A DNA stretch of 64,000 nucleotides from Rachycentron canadum (Eukaryota > Chordata > Actinopteri > Carangiformes > Rachycentridae): positions 7,340,692 through 7,404,691 of the forward strand of contig CM076652.1 in NCBI GenBank assembly GCA_038496675.1, given 5' to 3'. Made by a program: the position numbers and the translations under genes. The notes below the pieces were generated by a model. It ran no database searches and was not told the DNA's origin. It saw only the letters and a program-made list of their open reading frames with translations. Shown here in pieces: positions 12,178-25,400 of this stretch; position 1 is the stretch's first letter, and each line of letters begins with the position of its first letter.

Positions 12178-15012
12178 GTCAGGTGAGCAGGTGAACATTC
12201 TCTCCTCTCATTAGCAAACAATACTGAGCACAAAGCAGCTCCATCACACAATGGACACACAGCAGCTATTTTCAGCAACAATAGCCTCTAGAGAAAAAGT
12301 CAGTTCATCCACTGGGTAATTTGTTCCAACTTAGCAAGAGGAATAACAGACAAGCCAACTGCTCTCTGAAATTTTCCCTATAAATATGGCCAAAAATGTG
12401 TGTTTGGGTGCATTTAAAGTAGAGGATTTTATAGCTAATTACTATCAAATTTAACTTCAGCTTTTATTTTCATTTATATAATTTCCATACCATGTGCATA
12501 TTGAACTGGAAGGGGACCCTGGTGATCCTTCTGACAGAAAACAGCCCTGCATTAAAATTGCAAGATGTCAAGTTGGTGAGAGGATGTTGTTTCAGTTACC
12601 AGTGAGACAGGATCCAGCTGAAGTAACAGATCTATGAGTTTTCAGGCTCGTCCAACACCAAAACTGGAACATACTCAGCATATCTTTTGAAACAGCAGCA
12701 TTACAGAGTAATCTATGGGGGACTCTAACAGGGAATTTGACAAGGCAAAAAAATTGCTGCTGACAGTCTGAACACAGCCTTAAGCACAGCAGCCCAGCAT
12801 GTTGAATTTACAATGATTTGCTGAGACACAATTATTTGCTGTGTGTTAAGTAATTAAGTGGGTCAGTCAATATTATATACTAACGTCCCACGCAAAATAA
12901 ATACTGGCTTCTGAGGATCCGAGGCTCCAGGCCATTTCCCCCTTCTCTGGCTGGTAATCCAGGAACTAGCATTAACTCTTGTGGTCCTGTTAAAATGGCT
13001 GCTGGGCCCCTGAACTGAAACAGCTGCAGGTTGCGAGTCCCACGCTCCCTGTTAGACAATCAACTAGAACCAGCTATGGTCACAGGGACAATGTAAAATA
13101 TTTTTTATTGAGAAAGCTTACTGTACAATAAACCAGTGCTGGGCCAGTGTCATTAACACAGAAACGTTTTTTGAGCACTAAATGTGGCACTGGAGGGCCA
13201 CAACACACATGTGGCCCTGGTTTTGTGGCAGAGCAACAACCAGCGCAATCAGTGCTCCGACTGTTTGGTATTTTCCTGACATTAAAATTTGCTTTGCCCA
13301 TCTGCGTGGTATTTTGGTGCCCTGTACAGAGTGCATGGTGCACAGATGGGACGAGAGATTCAAACAGGTGGAAGGGTCATTGAAATGAGGCAGCACTAGG
13401 CGAGTTGGTGGTATTTTGGCAAGTATTGGGAAGTTTGACTGCTTTTATTTACGTCAGTATATATCTGGTGCTGACCTCTAAATGCATTGAATATTTTGAG
13501 TTTTCCAGTATTGAATGTTTTGGACTTTTTTTATTAACACAATATCCAGGTTTTTCACTAAATTTAGTGTGAAGCACTGAGACAATCTTTAAATCTGGTA
13601 CTTGGATGAATCCTCCTCGGCCTTCTTTGCTGTACAGGCTGCAGTTTGACATGTACAGGAAGAGTCGAGGGCTGAATTTGCACAGGTTTGTAGGTTTGAG
13701 TGTTTTTTTGTAGGCCAACCCTTAAATTTAGCATCACACCCTTTTGTTGAGCTCCTTCAACAAGAAGCCAACTTGACACACATTAACAAAAATAACATGT
13801 TTGCTTTGCTTTGCTTGCTTTGAGGCATCACCACAGCCAATGCGTGATTAAAACAGGACCCACAGTCTCTCTACTCACTGTTTCATGTCCTGCATCTGAC
13901 ACTCCATGTTGTCCTGTTGTGTTCGGAGAAGCTGGACTTCATACAGCAGTTTACTGAGGTCTTCCTGGCGAACTTTGGTCTCCTCACTTTTTACTATAGA
14001 CACCTGCAGACACAATGTAGAGCTTCAGTAACTCATTGTGATGAGCACATAAAACCTCAGATTGCCCCATCAATCTGTGAACAGAGCAGATTTAGCCAAG
14101 CTAGTAGTACAGGTCTGTACAATAATAACTTTGATAATCAATTTTCATCTAGCACCATTATCAGGTCAAAATTCTTGACAGTCCCATCAGCATCAGGTAT
14201 AAGCTGTGTTCGGTACCTATAGCAAGCATTAGCATGCTAACACGCTAAGCTAAGGTGGTGAAAATGGTAAACATTTACAATAACCTGCTAACCTGTTTAG
14301 GAGGTATTATAATGGTACTGTAGCATGGACAGTGTGGGGATGTGAGCTTGAAGCAAAGCTGCAGCTCACACAGAGTTGAAGACATGATGAAAATGTCTCT
14401 TTTCCACTAGTTTCTGTTACAAAGTGCAGTTTCTCATTCAACATTTCTTTATTACTCATTTGTCTTTCTGCAAAAAATGAGGTGTATTGTCCAGCCAATA
14501 GGCAAATTAACAAATTAAAAATTTGTTAATTAAAACTTTAGTGACTTTAATGAAACAAATTAAAACTTTAGTGACTTTAACAAAGTTCAACAACAACAAA
14601 AACTACCCCTCCCTTGAAAACCGACAAACTTGGACACTTATCATAACTTAATTTTGTATCTGTAATCATAAAGTTCAAAACTCAAAAAACACCCTCTCCC
14701 AAAGTAATTTATACAAATCTTTAGTCATTAGTGTAGTCATTTCAGGTTGTAGCCTCTCAGTCTTGTTATCATTATTGAGAGGGTCCAAGGATAGATCGGG
14801 GTTTAGCACAGACTGTAAACCTGGACAATAGAAATAAAATTGACTTGATTCTATGATCAATGCTCTGAACTCTGGTTTAGACTTTTTGACCTTTAATTGC
14901 TCAACTCGGGAAAGTAAATGTCTTTGTTGAGTAAAAACAAGGAGTTGCAAAGCTTTCATCACGCGTGTTGCATCCAATTAAATACATAAGAAACTTTCTG
15001 GTCAATTTGAGA

Positions 15013-15058
<46 letters not shown>

Positions 15059-17875
15059 ATACCTTTCTCTTGATGTGCTCCAACATGTGTTCGTGGCCCT
15101 GGAGGAAGTACAGATGTTGGAACTCTGTGTCATCTCTCTCAGGCTTCACCAGACCGCTCTGCTCAATGTTCACCACCTTACGGAAACCATCTGGACACAC
15201 ACATATACAAGCACATACACACACACATACGCACACACATGCACTATAAATACTGTAGCTGAGAAGAGAAGAGAAGAGAAGAGAAAAGAAGAGAAGAGAA
15301 GAGAAGAGAAGAGAAGAGAAGAGAAGAGAAGAGAAGAGAAGAGAAGAGAAGAGAAGAGAAGAGTATACTCACACATGTTGAGCTGTCGAACGAAGCTTGC
15401 CATATTATTGTGTTTAAAGTACTTTGGCAGAACTTCCTTGGCAAAGCGTCCCTGGTCAAACACATGAAAACTAGTCCCAGTCTGAAATAGAAAACATTTG
15501 TGAGTAGTTAATTAGTTAGAAGCATCTCTGATCATTTATCACACGGCACAGACAAATGTGTAAATGCTGGACATGATCAAATGATCTTTCTAATGATGAT
15601 TTTACATTTACAGTGAACATAATAATTTTACTTGTCTGCTTCCTTCTTTTTTTAGAGGTCAAATACAGTTCAATCCTGGTCTGAAACACAGATAAACTAC
15701 TGCTTTAACGTAAAAAACGAACTTTTCTGTGCCTGATATGTTGTATATACTGGCTCAAATAATCAGTCATCAACATCAAACAAACATCAGTCAGTGCTGT
15801 TTACCCGTTTTGATCACAGGACAGTGAAATGGAAAAGAGCAAAGTGTTATTTGGAAGCAGAATCTGAAACTTTTATCGCAGCCTTTAAAAGATGCTGAAG
15901 AAGTGTCAGCTCAATAAACAGAAGCAGCCCTGTCAGACTTGTAAACAGCAAAAGTTCACAAAGGTCAGAAAAGGTTTTAAAATAAATTCAGAGGAAGAAA
16001 CTGAGACGAGTTTCACAACTACTTTCCACTATTGTGTTATTTTATGCACACTCAACCTCTAATTACAACATTTCTGAGAGCATTTGGAGGTTGTGCATCT
16101 CCTTTTGACCTGAGCAATACATTTGTTCATTTAAATATCCCATGGTGTCACACATCTCATTATCTTGGTTTTAAAAAACCCAAATGTGCTTCTGTAACTT
16201 AAGTATATGATCACTTTTACCTGTCAATTATTGATTAATTACTAAGATGACGATCAAAGTGAAAGTAGTAGTAGTCAATAGTCATGTGGACATCTCAACC
16301 ACTCTAATGGCTATGTTATAGCTCTACCTATGAATGTTACTTATGCAAGATAATTTCTGAACCCAATTTTTTTTAATATTACAGATTATTCTAAATGCTC
16401 ATGTTTGTACTTTTTGGATTCTGAAGACATTCAAACCTCTGCAAGTTTCAATAGTATGGTTTCATGATGACAACATTTTCATTTCATGCCTTTAAAACTG
16501 CTGCCAGACACATTTAATTTATAAGGAGGTAATTTATTTTTCCCCACAGTTCAACATCTATTTATCAGCAGCCATATTCAGCCCAGTCAGCCAATCAAAC
16601 TCTCTCTCTCACTGTGAGTGATGAGTCATGCTCTCTCTCCCAGTCTTAGTGAGAAACTGCAGTTGTTCTGTTTTGCTCAGTTCTGTGTTGTTGATACTTT
16701 AAACATTATTTATGTCTTGAATTAATTAGCAAGTACAATTTGTGTTACAGGAGTGAGATTTATAAAGTTTGGACAATTGGTAATAAGATGTTGTTTTTAC
16801 CATACATGTAGTGATGCTCACTTGTCTACTAATAGTCTGACAATGCAACAGCTGATGCTGCACACTCTAGATGTCATGGGATTGGACAGCATCTGTTTTG
16901 TGTGTTTGTGTCCTTTCAAAGAAGAACAGAGAGACTGTCCTCTTACGGTTTATTACTGATCTTTGTGTCACACACAGCAACATATGGGCTCTATCTATTA
17001 TCTCTACAGTGACGTCACAATTCATTTAGAAATCTTTTAATTGTGTAAAATGATAAAATCTGCGTTCTCCATCTTTTGTTGTTGTCTCCACTGAATTCAT
17101 CAATGAAATATGTCAGAATTTTAGCCATTGTAGCCGTCAGTTTATTCCAGGTCAAAGGTCAAAAGTAAAGTGTTAACAATGACACAAGGTAGATGTGTGC
17201 TCTTGAGCATCAATGTGTATTTTTAACACTAAAGCAAGCACATTATTTTGTCAGATGACACACAGTTACATGGATGTCTCCCTCAAACATATATGGAAAA
17301 CAAAGATGTAGGTTCACCCAGGCCTGCACTTTCCGAGGCTTAGCACTTATTTGGAAAATTACATTATGAAATAGTTGATAGATGGTTAATTAAACAATAA
17401 GTTAATCATTTGTAAAATCTATGAAGCCTGAAACAGGTACTTTGGGCCTCCATGTTCATTTAAGACCTTAAGCTACAGCGCAGCAAGAACAACTTTACTA
17501 ACCAGTTTTATGTCACTGATTTGTATTTGAATATATATATATATAAATTTTCTGAAGATATATTAAGTATATACAGTCTGTTTTCACCTTTATGTAACAT
17601 CAAGCAGGTTGTATTTTTCAGTTTATTCATCGTGTAGAGTATCAAAATTTAGCTAGTTTTTTTTTTTTCACCTGACATAAACATGTCGAGAACGATGAGA
17701 AGCAGAGAAACAGCGTTACAGTGTTATGCACAAGAGTGATGTGACTCACAGCGCTCCAACAGATGAGGTGGTTGGTGTCTGGATCCTCCACCAGGGTCCA
17801 CAGCTTGGTGAGAAAGGCTGGAACATTGCTGGCATAGCTGCCATCGACACCCATGGCACCTGGAGACTCCTGCAT
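5316..17875 (-). CDS. hsf4: Heat shock transcription factor 4 (HSF4-like)
   Basis: Eleven exons join in phase: 17750-17875, 15373-15481, 15063-15190, 13879-14003, 9995-10070, 9072-9139, 7760-7859, 6321-6517, 5821-6078, 5525-5642, 5316-5381 (457 codons). HSFs bind nGAAn elements as trimers in the nucleus; HSF4 drives lens crystallin programmes. Residues about 16-121 are a nearly canonical HSF DNA-binding domain (RFAKEVLPKYFKHNNMASFV, then RQLNMYGFRKVV). Residues 122-205 form the HR-A/B trimerisation coiled coil. IKEEPVSP at 326-333 fits the phospho-dependent SUMO motif. The MQE start and overall length favour HSF4 over HSF1/2. A splice acceptor at about 17885 implies an upstream non-coding exon. 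The last exon is unresolved: a four-codon exon with stop at 4889-4903 fits phase, as does read-through to a nearby TGA. Orthology was not tested by phylogeny. Confidence 0.93.
5643..5720. repeat. (CA)n microsatellite at an hsf4 splice acceptor
   Basis: About 37 CA units on the plus strand, followed by a short AT run. On the hsf4 (minus) strand this is (TG)n that runs directly into the CAG acceptor of the exon at 5525-5642. It fills much of a 178-bp intron. Confidence 0.95.
8821..9043. repeat. (TG)n tracts in hsf4 intron 6
   Basis: Imperfect TG runs at 8821-8868 and a purer run at 9008-9043. The second begins about 28 bp downstream of the donor of the 9072-9139 exon of hsf4, on the opposite strand. 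Confidence 0.85.
12104..12175. repeat. (GT)n microsatellite in hsf4 intron 4
   Basis: About 36 uninterrupted GT units, inside the 3.8-kb hsf4 intron between the exons at 13879-14003 and 9995-10070. The rest of that intron shows no recognisable gene. Open frames near 13080-13780 match nothing I know. Confidence 0.95.
14531..14581. repeat. Short tandem duplication, 30-bp period
   Basis: The 20-bp word TAAAACTTTAGTGACTTTAA occurs at 14531 and again at 14561, separated by 10 bp, in hsf4 intron 3. No function is apparent. Confidence 0.8.
15015..15056. repeat. (GT)n microsatellite next to hsf4 exon 3 donor
   Basis: About 21 GT units. On the hsf4 strand it begins immediately after the GTATGG donor of the exon at 15063-15190. 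Confidence 0.95.
15261..15363. repeat. (GAGAA)n pentanucleotide microsatellite in hsf4 intron 2
   Basis: About 20 units with one variant. On the hsf4 strand it reads (TTCTC)n, a pure polypyrimidine array that occupies over half of the 182-bp intron between the exons at 15373-15481 and 15063-15190. Confidence 0.95.
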
Positions 17876-17912
17876 ACTGACACCTGTCCAAGATGTTTAC
17901 AACAGGAAGCCT

Positions 17913-17915
17913 AGT

Positions 17916-17956
<41 letters not shown>

Positions 17957-17985
17957 TGTGTATGTGTGTGTGTGCGTGTATGTAC
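17913..17985. repeat. Imperfect (GT)n tract upstream of hsf4 exon 1
   Basis: GT/GTAT repeat that starts about 40 bp upstream, on the gene strand, of the hsf4 start codon. It lies within the predicted intron before the first coding exon. Confidence 0.9.
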
Positions 17986-18295
17986 GTGCAGACTCTCAGA
18001 CTAGTCCATGTTTAAGAAACTCCACTGCTGATGATCTGTTACTGATAATCCCAAGTTTGTCTCAGTCTCTTCGTTTCCATCTCAGTCGGTCAAACTTTCT
18101 GTCCGCCCTTGATAACACAACCTCACCCTGTCTCTGATTTCTTACTTTTTCTTGCTGACTTTTCTCTTTAATATGTCCTCCTGTAATCTATCTTTGTAGC
18201 TCCCTTAGTTTCTTTTTCACTTTCGCTCCCCTCTCTCTGTCCTCCCTGCCTCACCAGTCATCCAACTGAATGTCATCACAGAAGGTCCATGTCAG

Positions 18296-18316
18296 CACAC
18301 ACACACACAAACACAA

Positions 18317-18349
<33 letters not shown>

Positions 18350-18352
18350 CCC
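18296..18352. repeat. Imperfect (CA)n microsatellite
   Basis: CA repeats with interspersed AA and CC, immediately next to the C-rich tract at 18381-18407. Confidence 0.9.
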
Positions 18353-18380
18353 ACACCCCATTCAAGCCCAACCCTGCCAC

Positions 18381-18407
18381 CCCCACCCCACCCCACCCCT
18401 TGCCCCC
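18381..18407 (-). promoter_or_regulatory. Potential G-quadruplex upstream of hsf4
   Basis: The plus strand has five runs of four or five C separated by A, A, A and TTG. The minus (hsf4 coding) strand therefore carries five G4-5 runs with one- to three-base loops, an ideal match to the intramolecular quadruplex pattern. It lies about 510 bp upstream of the hsf4 start codon. A regulatory role is inferred, not shown. Confidence 0.6.
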
Positions 18408-19408
18408 GGCCTCCCACTGACAATCAAGAGACTGCCCAGTAAAACAATATAGCATCCACACAAAAGCTTCAATAATACACCACTGTCCAACCATCAAAAG
18501 GCCACTGGGTAAATTGAACAGTGCAGAGTTCAATGTGCTTATGTGTCAGGAACAAAAGACAGGTCCCTTATTACTTCTGTGAATAATTGTAAATGTCTTG
18601 AAGTGGAGATACAGTATTATTTGTGTATTAACCTGAAACATTTTATTTGCTGACCTTTCCTTCAGTGCCACTAAATTTCTACTTATACACAATGAATATT
18701 AATAACTAACATTAAATTATCTAACTAATCTAATATTACTATTTATTGGGATCACCCACATTATCCCAGGGGTGAACACTTTCCATCCGTTCTTCTGGTT
18801 CATTAAGCAGGTGACAAAGTAAACACAAGAGCTGCTGTTTCACAACATATTTATTTCAATCAGGAGAGAGTGAGAATTTTGACTAAATGGAAACTTATTG
18901 TGAACAAAATGAAAAATTGGTGCTTAGACCCCAATAGGAAATGAGCCATAGGTGTAAGTTCCATTCAGTTAGAGGAATCTCCACCCAGAGCCTGGACACT
19001 GGTGATGATGATGAGGACTTTGAGAATGGGAACATCTTCATGAGAGAGAAACTTCTAATCGTATGGTTTGACTGGAGATGATGTGGCGTCCATACTTGAG
19101 GTGGTGGAGATGGACATTAAATAAACGCGACGCTGAATGACAGCAGGGAGACAGACTATCTAAAAGTTTGATGGCTAGAAGTCACCGTGTCAGGTTATGA
19201 TTAGATGAAAACGAACTAATAGATGGCAGGAAACAATGCTTGTGATATAGGAGGCATGTGCGAGTAAGGGAGGGTCGGATGGAGGCTGATCACAGACTTA
19301 TAGCTTCACACATCCACAAGAGGACAAGGACCAAGCAGGTTGTATTTTCTGGTCATTCATCATATAGAATATAAATATATTGTAAAAGACTATTAGATGA
19401 TGATCACA

Positions 19409-22400
19409 TCACACATCTGAGCAACTGTCCACTGATTCGGTAATGTGTCTGCTGACCTCTCGCTGTGTTTCCTTCCTGAGTTCGATCCTCATGTCATAAG
19501 GTTTGGGGGTTAGAGTGACTCCATAGACTGGAGTGAAGTCTGGTTCCCCTGCATCCTCAGGCCAGATAAACTTAAACCTCCTCAGCAGAGTCACCAGGAC
19601 AAGAAAGAGCTCCATGCGAGCCAGACCCTCTCCAAGACACATACGAGGACCTAATATGAGACATAAGGAAAGATCTGAGTCATCTGCCACAGTGTCTGTG
19701 TGTGCTACTTCAGGTGTGATATAATGACATTTTCCCTGGTCACCTACCTGCAGAGAAAGGCATAAAGGCCTCTGGTTTAACAAACTCTCCCTGGTCATTG
19801 AGGAAGTTTTCAGGATTGAATTCATTGGGGAATTTCCATTGTCCCTCCTCATTCAGCACTGAGGTCAGGTTAGGGATGATCAAACTACCCTGAGGAGAAA
19901 ACAAAGCAGAAGAAGAATATGGGGTATAGAAATGGCTAAGATTTACTTAAGAAAAGGTCATTTTCATACTCTTACTTAAACTTAAAATAACTTCCATCAG
20001 CAGCACAGTTTACAAAAAGCTAATATTTTGGTCTATTTGATAACTTATAATTAATTTAGGACAATAAGGCTGCCAAGTAGAAAGCACTGTGACCAAGTTA
20101 GTTAATCTAGAGTAGGTGAGATTTCAGTCAATCAAGATTTAGTTTATTTTTCTGAAGTTTAACCTTGGACAATGTTTGCAGTGGCTCCCTGCTATCAGCA
20201 GAAAGCTAAGAACCAAATCCTCCTCCAGTTGGCTCCAATGCAGCTCATAGATTTAACTGCAACGTGTGGGAGGCAGTTTGGTCTCAGATAAACCTCATTT
20301 TCTCTTTTTACCGGATTGTCGGGTTCTGGTGTTCCTGACGTTGTAGATTCTGTATTCTGTATTCAGGCCTTTGCCCTCACTTTCACTACCCTGCAGTACT
20401 TTTCAGAGGTTCACGAGGCAATGATCTCATTTAGACGCATATATCTCTGGCGGGCTGACTGGCTTCAGTAAAGATCTCTCTGCACTTAGCTATGACTGAG
20501 AGCATGTGTTCTCTCATCTCATTTCTGATGTTGCTTCTCCTCTTCCTCCTTCTGTCTGACTATTGCCTCCTGTTGCACCTTTAGCACTCCCTGTTTTCTC
20601 CTCCTTTCTCTGGAATTTCCTGGACCAACTCTTTTCCCCTTTTGATTTGTCTCTGCTCTGCTTCATATCCAGCCTCCTGCCAGTTTTTCCATATATTCAA
20701 TATCTATGTCAGGGGTCAGGGTCCAAGTTCTTCTGAGTTTGTTCTCTCATGGTTCTATCATATCAACTGTCTCACCGGCCCTTTCATTTTGTCTCTAGAC
20801 ATTGTTAGATTTGGGCATAATATGATCTTGCTTTTTCTTCAAGGAGGCTGCTCTCCTACTTGGCTCCTCTGGGACTCATTGGTGGCAACTGAGGCTGAGT
20901 TTCCATGTTTATCTGTTCATATCAGTTTCATCCACCTGAGAGGTAGTGGTACCGTTTACTCGTTGAGCATGTTTAGCTGGATGGTATCTACACTGAAAGA
21001 CACTTCACTGTTTTCATATAATGTGAAAAATTAAATGAAGAGACCTGAGTCCACATCCACTTAAGTACAAGCTGCTTTTCTTTGATTTTATCACAATGAC
21101 GTTCCTCGGCTCTTCATTTTACTGTCTCTTTTGCCAGAGTGTATTTAACCATTTGCTACTTACCTTGGGAATAGAGAATCCCATGAGCTCTGTGTCTTTA
21201 GTCGTTGCGTGGAAGACGCTAAGAGGAACTGTGTTGGCTACTCTCTGCACTTCATGGATCACAGCCTGAATAAACAGAGATTTAAACAACATATTTTTTT
21301 GCTTCACTTGGGACAGAAAAGAGATTTTTTTTTTCTTTTTTTTTCTTTTCTGAGTGATCCTCTACATTTAGCAGACTTTGTGTTGTCCTCTAGCAGAATG
21401 AAGTGTTATTATGAGAAATGGTTCTGATATACCTGCATGTAAGGCATGTTATGTCTGTCTTCAAAACTGGCCTGATGCTTCCCCTCCAGCACCTGGTCTA
21501 TCTCCTGCTGACAACGCTCTGAAAAACGTAGAAGGGGTTGTGGTTGGATGACAATGATTAAAATATTAATAGTGAGTGTTGGGTGAGGAAGCCCTCTTCA
21601 CAGCCTCACGTGACTGCACAACAAGCAGAAATGCATGTTTAGGTTAATTAGTGACTCTAAACTGCCTAGAGACAAGAGTGTGAGTGTGAATGGTTGTTTG
21701 TCCCTGTATGTCTCGATATGTCAGGCCTCTGATAGACTGTGGACCTGTGCGGGTTGTACCATGCCCTGGGATCGGATTGGTTCCAACCCCATGTCCCTGA
21801 CAGATAAGAGGTAAAGATTAATAATCTGTGAAGGAATTCATATACAGCAGAAATATACAGTTGTGTGTCATCAGCATAACTATGAAAGCAAACGTGTGCT
21901 CTAACACTGTCACCCTAACTCCAAAGCAGATGTCAAATCATCACATGATTTCCAACAAATAAGTAAAGCCTGCCTATTTCCTTAGTGACTATTTTTTCCT
22001 TACTGTGACATGTCAAACGTGTTCTGTGAAAGCCTATGCCACGTTTTTCATTGTCTACCCTAAGATTCCCGAGGGGCTAGATCTTCCTCAGCAAGGACCA
22101 ATTCTGTGACCGACATGAATCCAGGGGGAGTAACGAGTACTCACAGAAGTTGTCTCATCATTTGAGGTGACTTGTGAAGGAGAACTACAGGAATATGGGT
22201 TGCCTGAACTGTTGGCACAACTTACGCAGTCCTTGTATAATTTGAGTCGGAGATGCATCCATATTCTTAGCAAAAAGGCTGGTGTACTATTGGTATTACA
22301 GGTTGACGTATTCTGTGAAAAATACCTATTCTGTTGTTGACTTTCATTCATTGTAGGAAAGACAGAACGATAAAGTAAAGCCTCATATTTACACATGCAG

Positions 22401-25400
22401 ACATACCTTGTATGTGTGGGTAGGCTGTAAGGTAGAGGAAACCAGTAAGGAGGGTGTTGGAAGTAGTGTCAGTCCCAGCAAAGTGGATGTCTAGAGCGTA
22501 CATCTTGAGTTGTTCCTCAGAAAAAGAAGACCCATTATCGCTTCTCTAAAAACGGGAGATTGTTTTTAAGACCAACAAACATTTAATACAAGTACGCTTC
22601 ATATATACACACAAAGGGCCTGGGGCCTTTCCGTGTGGAGTTTGCATGTTCTCCCTGTGCCTACATGGGTGACCTGTCCAGGTTGTACCCTGCCCTTGCC
22701 CTATGCCAGCTGGGATTGGCTCCAGCCCCCGTGTGACCCTGACGGATAAGTGGTATAGATAATGGATGGAGGTTTGAACTAATTTGAAATAACACGTAAT
22801 TGGTTCAAATTAAACCAAATATGTATAGCAAATTGCATGAGTCTGAGAGTCTTTTCACACACACACGCTCACCTTTTCCAGTTCATCGAGATAGCAGTCC
22901 ATAAAGTCTTGTGGTTTTCCAGGAACTCTGTTCTTCTTGTGCTCATTCAGAACAGAACGTGCAAGATTCTGACAAATCTTAAAAAAAAAAAGATATAAGT
23001 TCACTGATATAGTTCATACAATCTGCACTAGTTTGTGTGTGTGGTATTGTTCCATTAATGTTCATATCCTTTCTTCTAGCCATTTAATTCTCGGTTGCAT
23101 ATGTTTTTAATTGAGGCTTTTTTCACACTTTACTATAAATATTTACAATTAACTTACCTCAACATTCTTGAAGGCCTTTTTGAAGGGCAGTGGTAAATTA
23201 CGAATCATGGGCAGAGAGTCATACAGCTGTAAAGAAAGATTTAAATATTTCGTTTAGACTCCAAACATGCAGATTCCTGGCATGATTTGAATTGAATAAT
23301 CTGATTAAATATCTAAGAAATACACCTTAATCCAGTATCTGTTTCTTTTATTTGTTTACATTCACACTAAGATTTCACTATTGCTCTGAATATGAAAATA
23401 TTCTGAGTTAGATTTAGGTAAACTGTATTTTTCGTTCAAGTAATGGCCTTATTTCGAACTTTGCATTTTCCAGTTAAAACGTGTGGGAGATAGGAGCATT
23501 TGTTGAACGTGTATACACAATATGTGTCTTAGTCTTTTACATGGCCTGTTGTGTTTTTTTGTACCTTGCACAGTACAAGCTGCTGTCAGCCGCCACCTAA
23601 TGACACTTTGTGCTGCTCGAGACAAACATATGCACAGGTTTTTACAGGAGCTTGCTCCTTCTAGTTCTGCATGTCTTAGTTATTTTATTTTGTCGTGCTG
23701 TATTTCTGTTCATTGTTGTAGATAATGTATCATTTTACTCTCAAGTAATGCTAACGCTAGCTGGTGCGTTAGATGCAGGTAACTACGTAGTTTCACATTA
23801 AAGTGATCGGTTATGTGAGTAAATTATACACAGTGTATTTTCTGTAACAGCTTCAGATCAACATCAAGTATACATCCTTTCCTTTAGAACAACATCTGCT
23901 CAACCGCTGAACTACCATGTTCCTTTGTATAAAATGCACCTATGCTTAGCTCTGTCTGATGCAAATAGCTGAATTGCAATGTAATACAGTAACACAGCCT
24001 AGTTCCATAACTGTAGAATAATTCATCAATAAAACCAGTTTGATGTTCACATTAGAGGTTTGTGTGGTTATCCTGAACAGTCCTGTGCTGTTTTGTGCAA
24101 ATTTTAACCAGAGGATTTTCCACGTGTATCTCTGTCATGGGGGTGGCAAGAAGGTTCAGGGTTTAACTCCTGTGTTTGAGGCCTCTCTGTGTGGTGTTTG
24201 CCTGTGTGGGTTCCCTCTGGGTTTTCTGCCCCCCCCCCCCCCCCCGCAGCCCTGACAAATAAATAAGGAGTATAGATAATGGATGGTTCACTGACCAGAG
24301 GATTTAAATCATCCGTCCTGTTAGAAGCTGCTGCCAGGTGAGTATAAACAGTCTCACCAGAGTCAAGGAAAGGCCTTCAGTATAAACTACACACTAAGTG
24401 TGTAGATGTGTGTGGATTGTGGTACACGTAGACTCACCATAGCCCACGGCCCATTGGTTATCTTGGCATTTTCAGTGAAGCATTGAACAATAACTTTGAT
24501 GAACTCGTCGTCATACTCGTAGCGTCTACCAAAGAGAACCTGGCATATAATGTTGGAGGCCATGTTATGAAACATAAGTTGAGGACTCAGGGTTTTTCCT
24601 GTAAAAGAGATTTATTTTAAAACCACTGGCATTAATGAAAATGTGTGATCAAAATCTACCTTGTATTCGAATATCTGTGGTGGTCAGACGTTAACGCTGC
24701 TGATCAGAGGAGGATTGAGTGGACACACAGATAACGCACCAATGCTCTTTTCCAGTGTTGTCATGGTGTATTGAAGCTCTCCATGAATCCTCTCCTCCAT
24801 TGAATTCTTCCCCAGACCAAAATTCCTCAAGGTCATGAGAGCAAAGCGACGGTGCTCCTTCCAACAAGTGCCATAGTCTCCCAGAATCACTCCTGCAATG
24901 GACATAGTGACATAAAGTCACTCAATAAACATTAACAATTCACTGTCCAAAGTAAAGACTGCTCTTCTATTCCAGAGATCATCTACTTTCAGGTTTTATC
25001 ATCTAATCGCCACATCACTTCAAGGTATTTTTTCATATTTACTTTTAAATCTGAGACAGTAGGAAGTGGATTCAGGATGAAGAGATTCAAATCTGTGAGC
25101 TTTATTATTCAAATGAAACCATGCAGCATGATGAACAGACACTAAGTGCAATGAAAATAGAGACGACTGTGCTCCTGTGTCGGTGATTTAAACTAGGAGA
25201 TGTTTTTTACACATTTTTTTTTACATGATATTTTGCTTTGTATACGCCGACTAGATTCTCCCACACTATTGGTTTCTATCTTAATTTATTTGTGAGCCTG
25301 TGCAGGTGTAAGATCAACTAATATAAAAGTGAATCAATCCCTCCCACGGACACTTCATTTGATGGCAGAACAAATGGGATGTAGTGCTTTGGGGTTAATA

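Larger units (their letters stand above)
17876..19408. other. Interval between hsf4 and the CYP2 gene
   Basis: No coding exon was recognised. It contains the upstream region of hsf4, two CA/GT microsatellites, a C-rich quadruplex motif (18381-18407) and the probable 3' UTR of the P450 gene. AATAAA on the minus strand at 18850-18855 is a candidate polyadenylation signal for the P450, about 550 bp past its stop. Confidence 0.55.

Noticed and set aside
13080..13780. Several overlapping open frames on both strands in hsf4 intron 4
   Set aside because: No recognisable domain, no agreement between strands and no splice context. Perhaps an old unclassified repeat.
15170..15465. Continuous frame joining hsf4 exon 2 to a Leu-Phe-Ser repeat
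   Set aside because: The repeat is the (TTCTC)n intron. Splicing at GTGAGT after AACATGT gives the expected NMYGFRKVV junction.
23460..24040. Possible solo LTR in a P450 intron (TATAAAA and AATAAA in LTR-like spacing)
   Set aside because: No TG...CA boundaries, target duplication or partner LTR could be found.
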